Shown one piece after another: positions 26,493 through 35,446 of a stretch of DNA of 64,000 nucleotides (its first letter is position 1; each line of letters starts with the position of its first letter). Source of the stretch: Myxococcales bacterium. GTDB taxonomy: Bacteria > Myxococcota > Polyangia > Nannocystales > Nannocystaceae. The notes beneath the pieces are model-generated. The model saw only the letters and a program-made list of their open reading frames with translations. It did no database searches and was not told where the DNA came from. Where the stretch lies: assembly GCA_016793465.1 (NCBI GenBank), contig JAEUJW010000055.1, forward strand, positions 1 through 64,000, given 5' to 3'. Position numbers and translations under genes: made by a program.

Positions 26493-27350
26493 TCAGCGCG
26501 CGGCCTGCTGCAGCAGGACCTGGTGCGGGGCGGGCACGGGCAGGCCGGCGGTGCTGTCGGCGATGGCCCTGTAGAGAGCGCCGAGCACGGCCTCCTGCTC
26601 GAGGGTGCCGCCCTTCACGTACGGGCGCACGTAGAGCAGGGTGCCTGCGGCGTTGTACTCGCGCACGCCGACCTCGGGCGCGGGCTCGGCGATGACGCTG
26701 GGGATCTGGCGCACGCGCTGGGCGATGCGGTCGGCGACCTCGAACGGGTTCACGCCGTTGGCGACCTGCGCGAGCGCCTCGAGGCGGACGTACGGGTTGT
26801 GCGAGTGGTTGATGATGTTGTCGCCGAAGAGCTTGTTGTTGCCGACGAAGATGCGGGTGTTGTTGCGGTTGTCGAGCGTGGTGGCGAAAAGGCCGATCTC
26901 CTTGACCTCGCCGTTGACGCCGCCGGCGGTGATGATGTCGCCGACCTTGAACGGGCGCAGGACGATGAGGAACACGCCGGCCGCGAAGTTGGCCAGGAGG
27001 CCCGCCCAGGCCATGCCGATGGCCACGCCCGCGGCCGCGAGCAGGGCGGCGAACGAGGTCGACTCGACGCCGAACACGCTGAGGATCGCGACGATCAGCA
27101 CGACCTTCAGCAGGATCGTCAGCGCCGAGGAGATGTACGAGGTGACGGTGCTGTCGAGGCGCCGCGACATCGCCTTGACGATCATCCGCGCGGCCATGCC
27201 GATCACCCAGCCGCCGACGACCCACAGCGCGATCGCACCGACGACCTTCCACGCGAACGGGATCAGGTAGAGCTTGAGGAGCGAGGCGGTGTCGTCGAAG
27301 AGGATGGCAGGCGTGGGGGCGGAGGCGGGGGGCGTCAGGAGCATGAGCAT
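26493..27350 (-). CDS. Small-conductance mechanosensitive channel (MscS family)
   Basis: 285 residues from ATG 27350, chosen because GGAG lies a few bases upstream (a longer frame begins at 27401). Three membrane helices are followed by the pore-lining TM3, with AALLAAAGVAIGMAWAGLL and GVFLIVLRPFKVGDII, then the beta domain (GEVKEIGLFATTLDNRNN and FVGNNKLFGDNIINHS) and a cytoplasmic alpha-beta domain. It opens under membrane tension to release solutes on hypo-osmotic shock, in the inner membrane. Length matches E. coli MscS. Divergent from the 219-aa lipoprotein. Confidence 0.95.
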   Translation of the reverse strand: MLMLLTPPASAPTPAILFDDTASLLKLYLIPFAWKVVGAIALWVVGGWVIGMAARMIVKAMSRRLDSTVTSYISSALTILLKVVLIVAILSVFGVESTSFAALLAAAGVAIGMAWAGLLANFAAGVFLIVLRPFKVGDIITAGGVNGEVKEIGLFATTLDNRNNTRIFVGNNKLFGDNIINHSHNPYVRLEALAQVANGVNPFEVADRIAQRVRQIPSVIAEPAPEVGVREYNAAGTLLYVRPYVKGGTLEQEAVLGALYRAIADSTAGLPVPAPHQVLLQQAAR

Positions 27351-27486
27351 TTTCTCCGGCCCGGAGGGTGGCGAGATTCGCGCCGGATGACAAGCTTGCA
27401 CACCTGAGGACCGTGAACGGTGTTCTGTGGCGCCGGATCGCGGCGGCGGGTCGTGCTATAAGCGCACGGCGGAGGTGCCAATTTCC

Positions 27487-28146
27487 ATGCGCACGCACTG
27501 GGTCGTCGTCGTCGCCGCGCTGGCAGGGTCCGGCTGCGCCGGGAAGCTCGAGGATGTGGTCCGACTGCAGGCGTCGCAGGACCTGGCCTGTCCGGCCCGC
27601 GACGTCGAGGTCTATGACCGCCGCAGCGACAACTACGTCCGCGACTTCACGGTCGTGGCCTGCGGGAAGACGGCGCACTACCAGGCGGCCTGCAACATGG
27701 TCGAGTCGTGCGTGGCCTACCAGCCGCGCGCCAACGTCGATGCGGCGGCCAGCGAGAGCCTGACCGCGGGGGTCGACGCGGTGACGCCCGCGGAGCCCGT
27801 CGAGGACAAGCCGGGCGAGTGGACGGTGGTCGAGACGGTGCGGCCGAAGCCGCCGCCTGCGCCCGAGCCGGTGACGATCGTGGAGGTCTCGCCGGGGCCC
27901 GGGCAGCGCATCGCGGTCGAGCTGCACAACGCTTGCGGTGAGACGATCTCGCTGTTTTTGGGCGAGGACCCGGCCGGGTCCGGGCAGCGCATGACGCTCG
28001 GGTCGACCAACATGACGACCCTGCAGGTGCCGGCGGGGACCAAGCTCTGGCTGCTGGATCAGGGCGGGACCGGCACGGCCGGGGTCACGCTCGAGTCGAG
28101 CATGCGCGCTGTCGATGCGACCTGTTCGGGACTCTCTGCTCGCTGA
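27487..28146 (+). CDS. Lipoprotein of unknown function
   Basis: 219 residues from ATG 27487 with GGAGG about ten bases upstream. The signal peptide ends ALAGSGC. Residues 25-85 form a Cys-containing module (LQASQDLACPARDVEVYDR, FTVVACGKTAHYQAACN) recurrent in myxobacterial lipoproteins; a Pro/Val linker leads to a beta-rich C-terminal part with two Cys. No enzyme motif. The repeat locus begins about 40 bases after its stop. Confidence 0.75.
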   Translation: MRTHWVVVVAALAGSGCAGKLEDVVRLQASQDLACPARDVEVYDRRSDNYVRDFTVVACGKTAHYQAACNMVESCVAYQPRANVDAAASESLTAGVDAVTPAEPVEDKPGEWTVVETVRPKPPPAPEPVTIVEVSPGPGQRIAVELHNACGETISLFLGEDPAGSGQRMTLGSTNMTTLQVPAGTKLWLLDQGGTGTAGVTLESSMRAVDATCSGLSAR

Positions 28147-28183
28147 GGAGCTTCGAAGTGCGGGCGCGCTTCGTCGCAGAGAC

Positions 28184-28470
28184 GAGCCCTGCATTTTGCC
28201 GAACTCCGCTTACGGCGAACCGGGGAGGGTGAGCGCCGGCCAGTGCTCGCTGATGGCGCGCCCACTTCGTGGCGCACCATCTGCTGCGCATGTCCGGCGC
28301 TCACCCTCCCCGGCCCGCCATACGCCAGACTTCGTGAAGCGCCCGGACGGCGGCTCTTCCGCGGTGTGATGATGGTCGCCGGAGGGATGCGCGAGTCGGG
28401 ATGTCACGGCCATGCTGGCCGCGACATCTCCCGACCCACCTGGACGGGTATCCGCCGTCCGTGCTCCTCG
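28184..28470. repeat. Left arm of a large inverted repeat
   Basis: The arm beginning GAGCCCTGCATTTTGCCGAA is the reverse complement of 28921-29209, near-identical over the outer 190 bases and weaker inward. Inside it CCGGGGAGGGTGAGCGCCGG (28220-28239) and its exact complement (28294-28313) form a 20-bp stem whose loop holds a second hairpin (GATGGCGCGCC / GGCGCACCATC). A further short hairpin (28395-28434) belongs to the central array type. No frame looks coding. Confidence 0.85.
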
Positions 28471-28508
28471 TGGATCGGCAGCGGGGCTGTGGGTGAGGGC
28501 GGGGCGAG

Positions 28509-28890
28509 GATGTCGCGGCCGGGCTCGGCCGCGGCATCTCCGTCGCGCGGGCGGTTCGGGGGTCTCGAGCTGCGGGTTCGTGCGGGGTGAGGATGTCGCG
28601 GCCGGGCTCGGCCGCGGCATCCTCGCTGCGGGCGGCGTGCGGGTCTCGTGGCCTCGGTGCGCGCGGGCGACGGGATGTCGCGGCCGGGCTCGGCCGCGGC
28701 ATCTCCGTCGCGCGGGCGGTTCGGGGGTCCGATGCTGTCTGTCTGCGGACAACGACGGAGGACTCGCGGCCGGACTGGCCGCGGGTTCTCAGTCTCGCAT
28801 GCGCCGTGAGGGATCCATATATACAAACAGTGCCACCACGTGGATGCGGACGGAGATGTCGCGGCCACGTGTGGCCGTGATATCTCCGTC
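28509..28890. repeat. Array of short G+C-rich palindromes
   Basis: A hairpin with arms close to GATGTCGCGGCC and GGCCGCGGCATC around GGGCTC occurs at 28509-28538, 28592-28621 and 28674-28703. Diverged relatives are at 28758-28790 and 28849-28890 (arms of 20 bp, two-base loop) and, within the inverted arms, at 28395-28434 and 28958-28998. Spacing is 80-110 bp. The first and third share an identical stretch of about 56 bp that continues past the hairpin. The arrangement resembles REP/BIME-type elements; no transposase is adjacent. Confidence 0.85.
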
Positions 28891-28920
28891 TCTCCGGGGT
28901 TCACACCGCCCCGCGGTGAG

Positions 28921-29209
28921 CTCGCGGAGAGCGGACGGCGGATGCACGTCCAGGTGGGTCGGAGAATGTCGCGGCCAGCATGGCCGTGACATTCCGACTC
29001 GGGCGTCGCTCGTCTGGACGACCTCGAACCGCGGAAGAGCCGCCGTCCGGGCGCTTCACGAAGTCTGGCGTATGGCGGGCCGGGGAGGGTGTGCGCCGGA
29101 CCTGCGCAGCAGATGGTGCGCCACGAAGTGGGCGCGCCATCTGCGAGCCCTGGCCGGCGCTCACCCTCCCCGGTTCGCCGTAAGCGGAGTTCGGCAAAAT
29201 GCAGGGCTC
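28921..29209. repeat. Right arm of the large inverted repeat
   Basis: Mirror image of 28184-28470. It carries the long hairpin with arms at 29080-29099 and 29154-29173 and ends 19 bases before the stop of the next lipoprotein gene. Differences from the left arm are mostly single substitutions; several keep or only weaken base pairing (for example TGTGCGCC for TGAGCGCC). Confidence 0.85.
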
Positions 29210-29227
29210 AGTTCGCGGAGCTTCGGG

Positions 29228-30031
29228 TCAGAACATCCATTCCCAGCCGCAGCAGGCCTCGGCGGCGGCGACCTGGTCGTGGTGGTCGAGGCCGCAGAAG
29301 CCGGCGGCGGGGCACTGTTTGCCGGGCACGCCGTCCTCGTTGCAGGTGCAGGTGTCCGCGGCGATGTCGCAGTGGAAGTTCTGGACCACGCCGCCGTCGC
29401 AGCTCTGCTCGAGCTCGCAGAAGTCGTCGCCGCCGGTGACCTCTCCGCCGCACTCGGGCTGCTCGCAGGTGGCGTCGAGGTCCTGCAGCTCGGCGAGGCA
29501 GCTCCCGGGCGCGGGGTCGTCGGGGCCGCCGAGGAACTTCAAGGCCTCCTCGCAGGGCAGCTCGGCGACGCACTGCCAGAAGGCGGCGGTGGCCATGGCG
29601 CAGGGCGAGGGGATGTCGATGCCGCTCTCGCAGTCGGTCACGCAGGCGTCGAGCGGGCCGGCGGAGCCGGGCTCGCAGGTGTCCCAGTGCATGCACACGC
29701 TCGCGCAGGCGCCGGGGAGGCCGGGCTGGCCGCCGGTCTCGCCGCTGGTGTCGGGCGAGGTGGTGGTGGCGAGAGGTTCGCTGCTGCTGCCGCCCTCGGC
29801 GGAGGTCGGGAGGGTGACCGAGACTGTGCCAGGCAGGGTCTCCGGGGTGTCGCTGGTGGCGGCGTCGCCGGTCGCTCCGCCGCCGGTGGTCGGGTTGGTG
29901 GCGGAGGTGACCTCGGCGCCCTCGCTGGTGCCGGAGGACGAGCCGGCGGAGCCGCCGTCGGTGTCGGCCGGTTTGGGCGTGCAGGCGAGGAGGACGAAGG
30001 CGGGGGCGAGTAAGCGGCGGCCGAAGTGCAT
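29228..30031 (-). CDS. Cys-rich lipoprotein with Ser/Thr linker
   Basis: 267 residues. The signal peptide ends AFVLLAC; residues 18-105 are a Ser/Thr/Gly linker, and the rest has about twenty Cys in spaced pairs (CASVCMHWDTC, CVTDCESG, CELEQSCDGG, CNEDGVPGKQCPAAGFC). This is the layout of many Nannocystis-type surface lipoproteins of unknown role. The Cys-rich module is presumably a disulfide-stabilised binding domain. Its 3' end abuts the repeat locus. Confidence 0.78.
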   Translation of the reverse strand: MHFGRRLLAPAFVLLACTPKPADTDGGSAGSSSGTSEGAEVTSATNPTTGGGATGDAATSDTPETLPGTVSVTLPTSAEGGSSSEPLATTTSPDTSGETGGQPGLPGACASVCMHWDTCEPGSAGPLDACVTDCESGIDIPSPCAMATAAFWQCVAELPCEEALKFLGGPDDPAPGSCLAELQDLDATCEQPECGGEVTGGDDFCELEQSCDGGVVQNFHCDIAADTCTCNEDGVPGKQCPAAGFCGLDHHDQVAAAEACCGWEWMF

Positions 30032-30108
30032 GGTCCAGCGATAGCACGAGACGCGGGGCGCGCGGACGGACGCGCGGCGGACCGCGTCGGCCCTGGTTCG
30101 GACGTCGC

Positions 30109-30768
30109 CTAGGGTTTGCGTCGACCTGGCTTTTGGGTCAGGCGGATGAATTCGGGGTCGGCGGCGAGCGGCTGGAAGTCGACCTCGTCGCGGGCCTCGG
30201 CGCGGCGGTCGGGGGCGAGCTCGACGGCGGCGGCGAGGTCGGCGAGGGCCGCGTCGCGCTCGCCGAGGCGGGCTCTGGCGGCGGCGCGCCAGAACAGGAC
30301 CTCGTCGGACTCGGGGTCGTCGTCGAGGATGGCGGCGTAGAGGTCGACGGCGCGGAGCAGGTCGTCGCGGCCGCGGGCCTCGTCGCCGAGCTCCTGGTGG
30401 ACGTGGCCGCGGCAGTGCAGGGCCGAGGGGTCGTCGGGGTCGGTGGTGTGGGCGCGGGTGAACAGGTCGAGGGCGGTGTGCCAGTCGGCGCGGTTCTTGG
30501 CGGCGACGCCGAGGTTGAACCAGGCCTCGCTGTAGTCGGGGTCGAGCTCGACGAGGCGGCGCCAGATCTTCTCGGCGTCGTCGCCCCGGCCCCGCTCGTC
30601 GAGGGCGTTGCCGAGGTCGAACAGGGCGTCGCCGTCCTCGGGGGCGTCGCGCAGGCGCTCGTACAGTTCGCCCTCGACGTCGGGGTCGTCGGCGAGGGCC
30701 GCGAGGGCGGCGTCGAGCAGCGGGTCGCCGGTGGTGGGCGCGGGCTTCGGCGGCTTCGATCGCGTCAT
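30109..30768 (-). CDS. Tetratricopeptide-repeat protein
   Basis: 219 residues from ATG 30768; the longer ORF to 31035 overlaps the divergent peptidase gene and has random composition there. Residues 45-190 hold four TPR-like helical pairs (DALFDLGNALDERGRGDDAE, SEAWFNLGVAAKNRADWHTA, PSALHCRGHVHQELGDEARG). No signal peptide or catalytic domain; probably a cytoplasmic scaffold. It is divergent from the metallopeptidase lipoprotein with a 52-bp gap. Confidence 0.85.
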   Translation of the reverse strand: MTRSKPPKPAPTTGDPLLDAALAALADDPDVEGELYERLRDAPEDGDALFDLGNALDERGRGDDAEKIWRRLVELDPDYSEAWFNLGVAAKNRADWHTALDLFTRAHTTDPDDPSALHCRGHVHQELGDEARGRDDLLRAVDLYAAILDDDPESDEVLFWRAAARARLGERDAALADLAAAVELAPDRRAEARDEVDFQPLAADPEFIRLTQKPGRRKP

Positions 30769-30820
30769 GGCGCGGAGGGTATCAGGAGAACCACCGCCGC
30801 GGTCGTGCGTGAGTGCGGGG

Positions 30821-31756
30821 ATGCGGCGACGGACGGCGGTGCTGGGGATGTTGATGACCGGGCTGGCGTGCGGGGCGGAGCGGGCCAAGCTCGGGGCGAC
30901 CGGGAAGGCCGCCGCACCGGCGCCGCCGCCGGGTCCGCCGCCGACTGCAGCGACGGCGGCGAGCCCGGCGAGCGACGCGGCCCTGGTCCTGCGCGCGCAG
31001 GCGCTGGGGGCCGCGCTCGCGGGCCGCGGGTTCACGGTGATGATCGAGCCGCCGTTCGTGGTCGCGGGCGACGAGGCGCCGATGAAGGTGGCGAAGCGGG
31101 CGGCGACGACGATCCGCTGGTCGACGCGCCGCCTGAAGGAGGCCTACTTCAAAGAAGATCCGGAGGAGATCATCGAGATCTATCTGTTCCGCGACGCGGG
31201 CAGCTATCACCGACACGCCATGGAGCTGTTCGACGAGCGGCCGGACTCGCCGTACGGGTATTATTCGCCGTCGCACAAGGCGCTGATCATGAACATCTCG
31301 ACCGGCGGGGGCACGCTGGTCCACGAGATCGTCCATCCGTTCATCCGCGCCAACTTCCCGGGCTGTCCGTCGTGGTTCAACGAGGGGCTGGCGTCGCTGT
31401 ACGAGCAGTGCGACGACCGCGACGGGCAGATCGTCGGGCTGACCAACTGGCGCCTGCCGGGGCTGCAGGAGGCGATCAGGGCGCGCACGCTGCGGCCGCT
31501 GTCCGACCTGTGCGCGACGTCCAGCGACGAGTTCTACGACGAGGCCAGCAGCGGGACCAACTACGCGCAGGCCCGCTACGTCTGCCACTATTTGCAGGAG
31601 CACGGGCTGCTGCGCGAATTTTATCGACAGTTCGTGGCGACGGCGGCGGTCGAGCCGACCGGGCGCACGCTGCTGGCGCAGATGGTCGGGTATATCGACA
31701 TCGACAGGTTCGACGCCGACTGGCGGCAGTACGCGCTCGGGCTGGTGTACGGGTGA
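30821..31756 (+). CDS. Predicted zinc metallopeptidase lipoprotein (HEIVH)
   Basis: 311 residues. The signal peptide ends MLMTGLAC and an Ala/Pro linker follows. A gluzincin-type site is seen: HEIVH at 168-172 and E188 in WFNEGLASLYEQ as third ligand, the spacing of MA-clan peptidases including the DUF1570 group. It is expected to act in the periplasm or on the cell surface. Substrate unknown. AT-rich codon patches occur at GGGTATTATTCG (about 31257) and GAATTTTATCG (about 31617). Confidence 0.78.
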   Translation: MRRRTAVLGMLMTGLACGAERAKLGATGKAAAPAPPPGPPPTAATAASPASDAALVLRAQALGAALAGRGFTVMIEPPFVVAGDEAPMKVAKRAATTIRWSTRRLKEAYFKEDPEEIIEIYLFRDAGSYHRHAMELFDERPDSPYGYYSPSHKALIMNISTGGGTLVHEIVHPFIRANFPGCPSWFNEGLASLYEQCDDRDGQIVGLTNWRLPGLQEAIRARTLRPLSDLCATSSDEFYDEASSGTNYAQARYVCHYLQEHGLLREFYRQFVATAAVEPTGRTLLAQMVGYIDIDRFDADWRQYALGLVYG

Positions 31757-32252
31757 AAGTCAATCTCGCGGGCAGGCGACGCGGCCGCGGGTCGGGGCGC
31801 AGGTCGACACGCCGGCGCCGACGATGCGGAGCGGCGCGCGCTCGACGACGGTGGTGAGGTCGGAGGGACCGACGAGTGCGGCGCGGTGCCCATGGCGATC
31901 CGCGTGAGCGGCGGAGTCGACGAGATCCTGGTCGGGGACCGCCAGGCCGGGGAGATCCCCGGGAAGGTGTCGCTGGCCGTCGCGCGGGCGCTGGACATCG
32001 GCGAAGGTCCGGGCCGCGCCGACGGCGTCGAGGGGCCTGCGCTTCCTGCTCGTGAGCCGCGGGTGAGTGGTCTGGTCGGAGCCGCGGCGGCGGGGTCGGG
32101 CTCGCCGGGCGGGGTGGTAGCGTCGTGCGGGTGGGCGCTCACGGGTATCGGTCGTCGACGGCGGCCGGCGCGGCGGGCACGTCGGCGACGCCGCGATCGG
32201 TGTTCGTGGTGGTCTTGCCGGGCGGGGGAGGTTTTGGCATGTTTCCGCGCCT
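31757..32252. other. Gap without a confident gene
   Basis: Both strands carry one plausible frame here. On the plus strand a frame from 31886 reads MAIRVSGGVDEILVGDRQAG; on the minus strand a frame ending at 31760 reads LVGPSDLTTVVERAPLRIVG. They overlap and at most one is real. Neither has a ribosome binding site or a recognisable domain, and the minus-strand frame has no clear start. Left uncalled. Confidence 0.3.
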
Positions 32253-34565
32253 GTGAGCGAATCTGCCTCCGATACGCGTGTCATGGTCCCGGACCTGGTC
32301 CCGGCCGAAGTTCCGGCGAAGGTGTGGCTGCGATCGGGGCGGCCGGTCTGGGGCACGGTGACGCGGGTGTACGTCCCGTTCGCGCTGATCTCCGGGGCGC
32401 TGATCTTCGTGCCGCGGGGGCCGGTGTACTGGGGGATGATCGGCGGCGGGGTGCTGGCGTTCGTGCTGTTCCCAGTGGTCGTGCAGGGGCTGCTCGCGCC
32501 GCTCGAGCGGCGCGTGTTGGCGGCGCGGCGGCGCGAGGCGACGGGGCTGCTGCAGGAGGTCCGTCAGCGCCGGCTGGTCCGGCTGTTCGCGCCGTTCGCG
32601 TGGGAGACGCTGCAGGAGGGGCGGCTGCACCTGCGCCGCGGCGACGGCAAGGCGGCGGCGCGGGCGTTCGCCGAGACGGCCCGGCTCGGGCGCGGGGCGG
32701 ACGCGCCGGAGCTGGTGTCGATGCACGCGCAGGCGCTGCTGATCGCCGAGCAGCCGGATCAGGCGCGCGAGCTGCTGCAGGCGCTGGCCAAGCGCGGGCC
32801 GCTGGCGCCGGGCGACCGCCTGCACCTCGGGCTGGCGCTGCTGGCCAGCAAGGGCCACAACCGCGAGGCGTTCGAACACGTGGAGGCGGCCCAGCAGGGG
32901 CTCGGCAGTCACCCGCGGGCCCTGGCCGCGCTGGCGCTGGCGCTGCACCGGGTCGACCGCGCCGACGAGGCGACGGCGGCGCTGGCGGCGGCCCGCGCGG
33001 CGCTCGGCGAGGAGCCGGACGGGTATGACGAGGGGCTGATCGAGCGGGCGAGCAAGCTGCTGCGGCCGGTCCAGAAGGCCCAGCAGAAGCGCGGGCGCAA
33101 GCAGGAGGAGGCGCGCGAGCGGGTGCAGGACGGGGCGCAGGTCGAGCCGAAGGCGGCGGCCGGGTCGGGCAACGCGGCGGCGGCGGCGGCGGAGCGGGCG
33201 GCGAAGGTGAAGAGCGCGCGCAAGGCCAAGAAAGACGAGCGCAGGGCGGCGAGGCGGGCGGCGAAGGTCGAGAAGGACAAGCAAGGGCAGGCGGGGAAGA
33301 AGGGCGCGAAGGGGAAGGGGGCGAAGGGGCAGGCGGTGAAGGTCGAGGCGGCGAAGGGCGAGGTATCGCGTGTCGGCGCAGTGAAGGTCGAGGCGGCGCG
33401 GGCTGGCGCAGTGCAGGTCGAGGCGGCGAAGGCAGAGGCGGCGCGTGTCGAGGTAGCTCGCGGTGAAGCAGCGAAGGCCGAGGCGGCGCGGGCCGAGGCG
33501 GTGCGTGCCGAGGCGGTGCGTGTCGAGGTGGTGCGTGTCGAGGTTCAAAAGGTTGAGGCGGCGAAGGCCGACGCAGCCAGAGCAGAAGCGGTGAAGGCCG
33601 AGGCAGCGAAGGCCGAGGCGGCGAAGGCCGAGGCGGCGCGTGCCGAGGTAGCTCGCGGTGAAGCAGCGAAGGCCGAGGCGGCGAAGGCCGAGGCGGCGCG
33701 TGCCGAGGTAGCTCGCGCTGAAGCAGCGAAGGCCGAGGCGGCGAAGGCCGAGGCGGCGCGTGCCGAGGCGGCGCGTGCCGAGGCGGCGCGTGCCGAGGTC
33801 GCTCGTGGTGAAGCGGCGAAGGCCGAGGCGGCGCAAGTCGAGGCGGCGAAGGCCGAGGCGGCGAAGGCCGAGGCGGCGCGTGCCGAGGCGGCGCGTGCCG
33901 AGGTAGCTCGCGCTGAAGCAGCGAAGGCCGAGGCGGCTCGTGTCGAGGCGGCGCGCGTCGAGGTAGCTCGCGCTGAAGCAGCGAAGGTCGAGGCGGCTCG
34001 TGTCGAGGCGGCTCGCGTCGAAGCGGCTCGCGTCGCGGCGGCGAAGGTGTCCTCGGCGCCGCCGGGGATGCCGCCTGTCCCTCCGGCCAGGTCGACGCCG
34101 CCGAGCGCACCGCCGGTGAACGTCGCGTCTGTCCCTTCGGTCAGGTCGGACGCGGGGGCGGCGCGGCTCGAGCCGGCGCTGCTCGGCAAGCCGGCGGAGG
34201 CGCCGCGGATGCCGGCGCCGCCGTCGGGCACGGCGCTGTTCGGGTCGCTGGGCGCGAAGCCCGGGGCGCCGACGCGGGCGCCGGCGCCTGCGGCTCCGGG
34301 GCTGGGTGCGCCGACCTTGCGACCGCCGCCGGTGCTGGGCGCGCCGCCGGTGCTGGGTGCTCCGGGGGCGCCGGGCGCCGTGCCGAACCTGCCGCCGCCG
34401 CCGCGCATCGGGGCGCCGCCGGCCGTGCCGCCGCCGCCGCGCGTCGCAGGGCCGCTGGCCGTGACCGCGCCGGTGATCCCCAGCGCCGCGCCGGCGACCG
34501 ACGACGCGTGGGCCTCGATGCTCGACGGGCTCGAGGACGACAGCCAGGTGCCGCCCACCCGCTGA
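32253..34565 (+). CDS. Membrane TPR protein with long EAAKA-type pentapeptide tract
   Basis: 770 residues from a GTG. Two membrane helices (about 38-85, FALISGALIFV and GVLAFVLFPVVVQGLL) are followed by a TPR-like region (110-270) and a Lys/Arg/Ala-rich segment. Residues about 360-600 consist of pentapeptides of the form EA(A/V)(K/R)(A/V). The last 160 residues are Pro/Ala/Gly-rich and end in an acidic SMLDGLEDDSQVPPTR. The pentapeptide tract should be one rigid, charge-balanced helix of roughly 35 nm. The function is unknown; such designs act as spacers or scaffolds. No close family recognised. Confidence 0.8.
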   Translation: MSESASDTRVMVPDLVPAEVPAKVWLRSGRPVWGTVTRVYVPFALISGALIFVPRGPVYWGMIGGGVLAFVLFPVVVQGLLAPLERRVLAARRREATGLLQEVRQRRLVRLFAPFAWETLQEGRLHLRRGDGKAAARAFAETARLGRGADAPELVSMHAQALLIAEQPDQARELLQALAKRGPLAPGDRLHLGLALLASKGHNREAFEHVEAAQQGLGSHPRALAALALALHRVDRADEATAALAAARAALGEEPDGYDEGLIERASKLLRPVQKAQQKRGRKQEEARERVQDGAQVEPKAAAGSGNAAAAAAERAAKVKSARKAKKDERRAARRAAKVEKDKQGQAGKKGAKGKGAKGQAVKVEAAKGEVSRVGAVKVEAARAGAVQVEAAKAEAARVEVARGEAAKAEAARAEAVRAEAVRVEVVRVEVQKVEAAKADAARAEAVKAEAAKAEAAKAEAARAEVARGEAAKAEAAKAEAARAEVARAEAAKAEAAKAEAARAEAARAEAARAEVARGEAAKAEAAQVEAAKAEAAKAEAARAEAARAEVARAEAAKAEAARVEAARVEVARAEAAKVEAARVEAARVEAARVAAAKVSSAPPGMPPVPPARSTPPSAPPVNVASVPSVRSDAGAARLEPALLGKPAEAPRMPAPPSGTALFGSLGAKPGAPTRAPAPAAPGLGAPTLRPPPVLGAPPVLGAPGAPGAVPNLPPPPRIGAPPAVPPPPRVAGPLAVTAPVIPSAAPATDDAWASMLDGLEDDSQVPPTR
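33337..34050 (+). repeat. 15-bp tandem repeat coding for EAAKA-like pentapeptides
   Basis: A unit close to GAGGCGGCGAAGGCC repeats about 47 times in frame, with higher-order blocks such as the 60-bp group containing GCTCGCGGTGAAGCAGCG. Differences between units are mostly Lys/Arg and Ala/Val swaps that preserve a heptad-free charged helix, so selection acts on helix character. Confidence 0.88.
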
Positions 34566-34600
34566 CGGAGGTCAGCGGCGCCGCGGGTCGCTTGTGGGGA

Positions 34601-35446
34601 TCAGGCGAAGCGGCGCTCGAGCGTCTCGCCGTCATGCATGGTCGTCCACAGGCGGACGGCGCCGTCGCGGCCGTGCACGTAGGCCTCGATGCGCGGGCCC
34701 TCGGCGGTGTCGATCAGCCACACCGCGTCGGGTTGTCGGGCGCCGGGCACGCGGGTCGCGCCGGGCACGCTGGCCCAGTGAGTCACGGGCAGGACGTCGT
34801 GCGCGGGCACCTGGTCGTCGCCGGGGCCGCGGACCGTCGCGGGCAGGCCGCGGATCGCCACACCGACGCGGGTGGCGACGCGATGCGTGGTGCGGATGGC
34901 GACGGACAGATCTTCGACCGTGGTGGCGTAGACCGCGGGAGATCCGCCGAAGCGGTCGTTGAGGATGTAGTACCGCTCGTCGCGCCACTGCAGCTCGCTG
35001 CTGCCGGCCGACTCGGGCACGGCCGGGACCGCGAGCGCGTCGGCCAGCGGGCGGCCGAGGCCGCGTTGGTGCAGGTAGGCGACGAACAGCGGGCGGGCCC
35101 GGGCCCACTCGCGCAGGCGCGTGGGCGTCGAGACCACGAGGTCGGGGCGCTCGAGGCCGCAGGCGGGGAGCAGCCAGTGCGGGCGCTTGCCGGTCCAGCC
35201 CGCGGCGCGGCCGAGGTCGAGGGCGGCCCGGGCGTCGCCCGGCAAGGCGGCGCAGGTCGGCGCGGGGTACTCGGGGCGGCGCGAGAGGAAGCGGACCAGC
35301 AGCGGGTGGCCGCGGCGGCGCTCGCCGTCGGAGAAGCAGACGCTGACGCTGACGACGCGCTCGCCGTCGCGGTCGTAGGACCAGCGCATGGTCCACACGA
35401 AGGTGTGCTCACCGACGGTGAGGCGACGTGCGCTGCGCGTGCTCAT
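34601..35446 (-). CDS. Conserved-looking protein of unknown function (281 aa)
   Basis: Starts at ATG 35446, whose first four bases overlap the stop of the upstream lipoprotein gene (ATGA), so the two genes are coupled. There is no signal peptide. Readable segments include TFVWTMRWSYDRDGERVVSV, YYILNDRFGGSPAVYATTVE and GPRIEAYVHGRDGAVRLW, suggesting a mixed alpha/beta protein. No family recognised. The coupling suggests it serves the lipoprotein or reads the same signal. Confidence 0.75.
   Translation of the reverse strand: MSTRSARRLTVGEHTFVWTMRWSYDRDGERVVSVSVCFSDGERRRGHPLLVRFLSRRPEYPAPTCAALPGDARAALDLGRAAGWTGKRPHWLLPACGLERPDLVVSTPTRLREWARARPLFVAYLHQRGLGRPLADALAVPAVPESAGSSELQWRDERYYILNDRFGGSPAVYATTVEDLSVAIRTTHRVATRVGVAIRGLPATVRGPGDDQVPAHDVLPVTHWASVPGATRVPGARQPDAVWLIDTAEGPRIEAYVHGRDGAVRLWTTMHDGETLERRFA

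Noticed and set aside
28220..29173. Integron attC sites
   Set aside because: Long palindromes could suggest attC, but no GTTRRRY/RYYYAAC core sites or integrase gene were found.
28184..29209. CRISPR array
   Set aside because: The repeats are palindromic units with unequal spacing and related flanks; there are no constant spacers, and no cas genes were seen.
28412..30013. 533-residue plus-strand ORF across the repeat locus
   Set aside because: It runs through the hairpins and the antisense of a lipoprotein gene with no protein-like composition.
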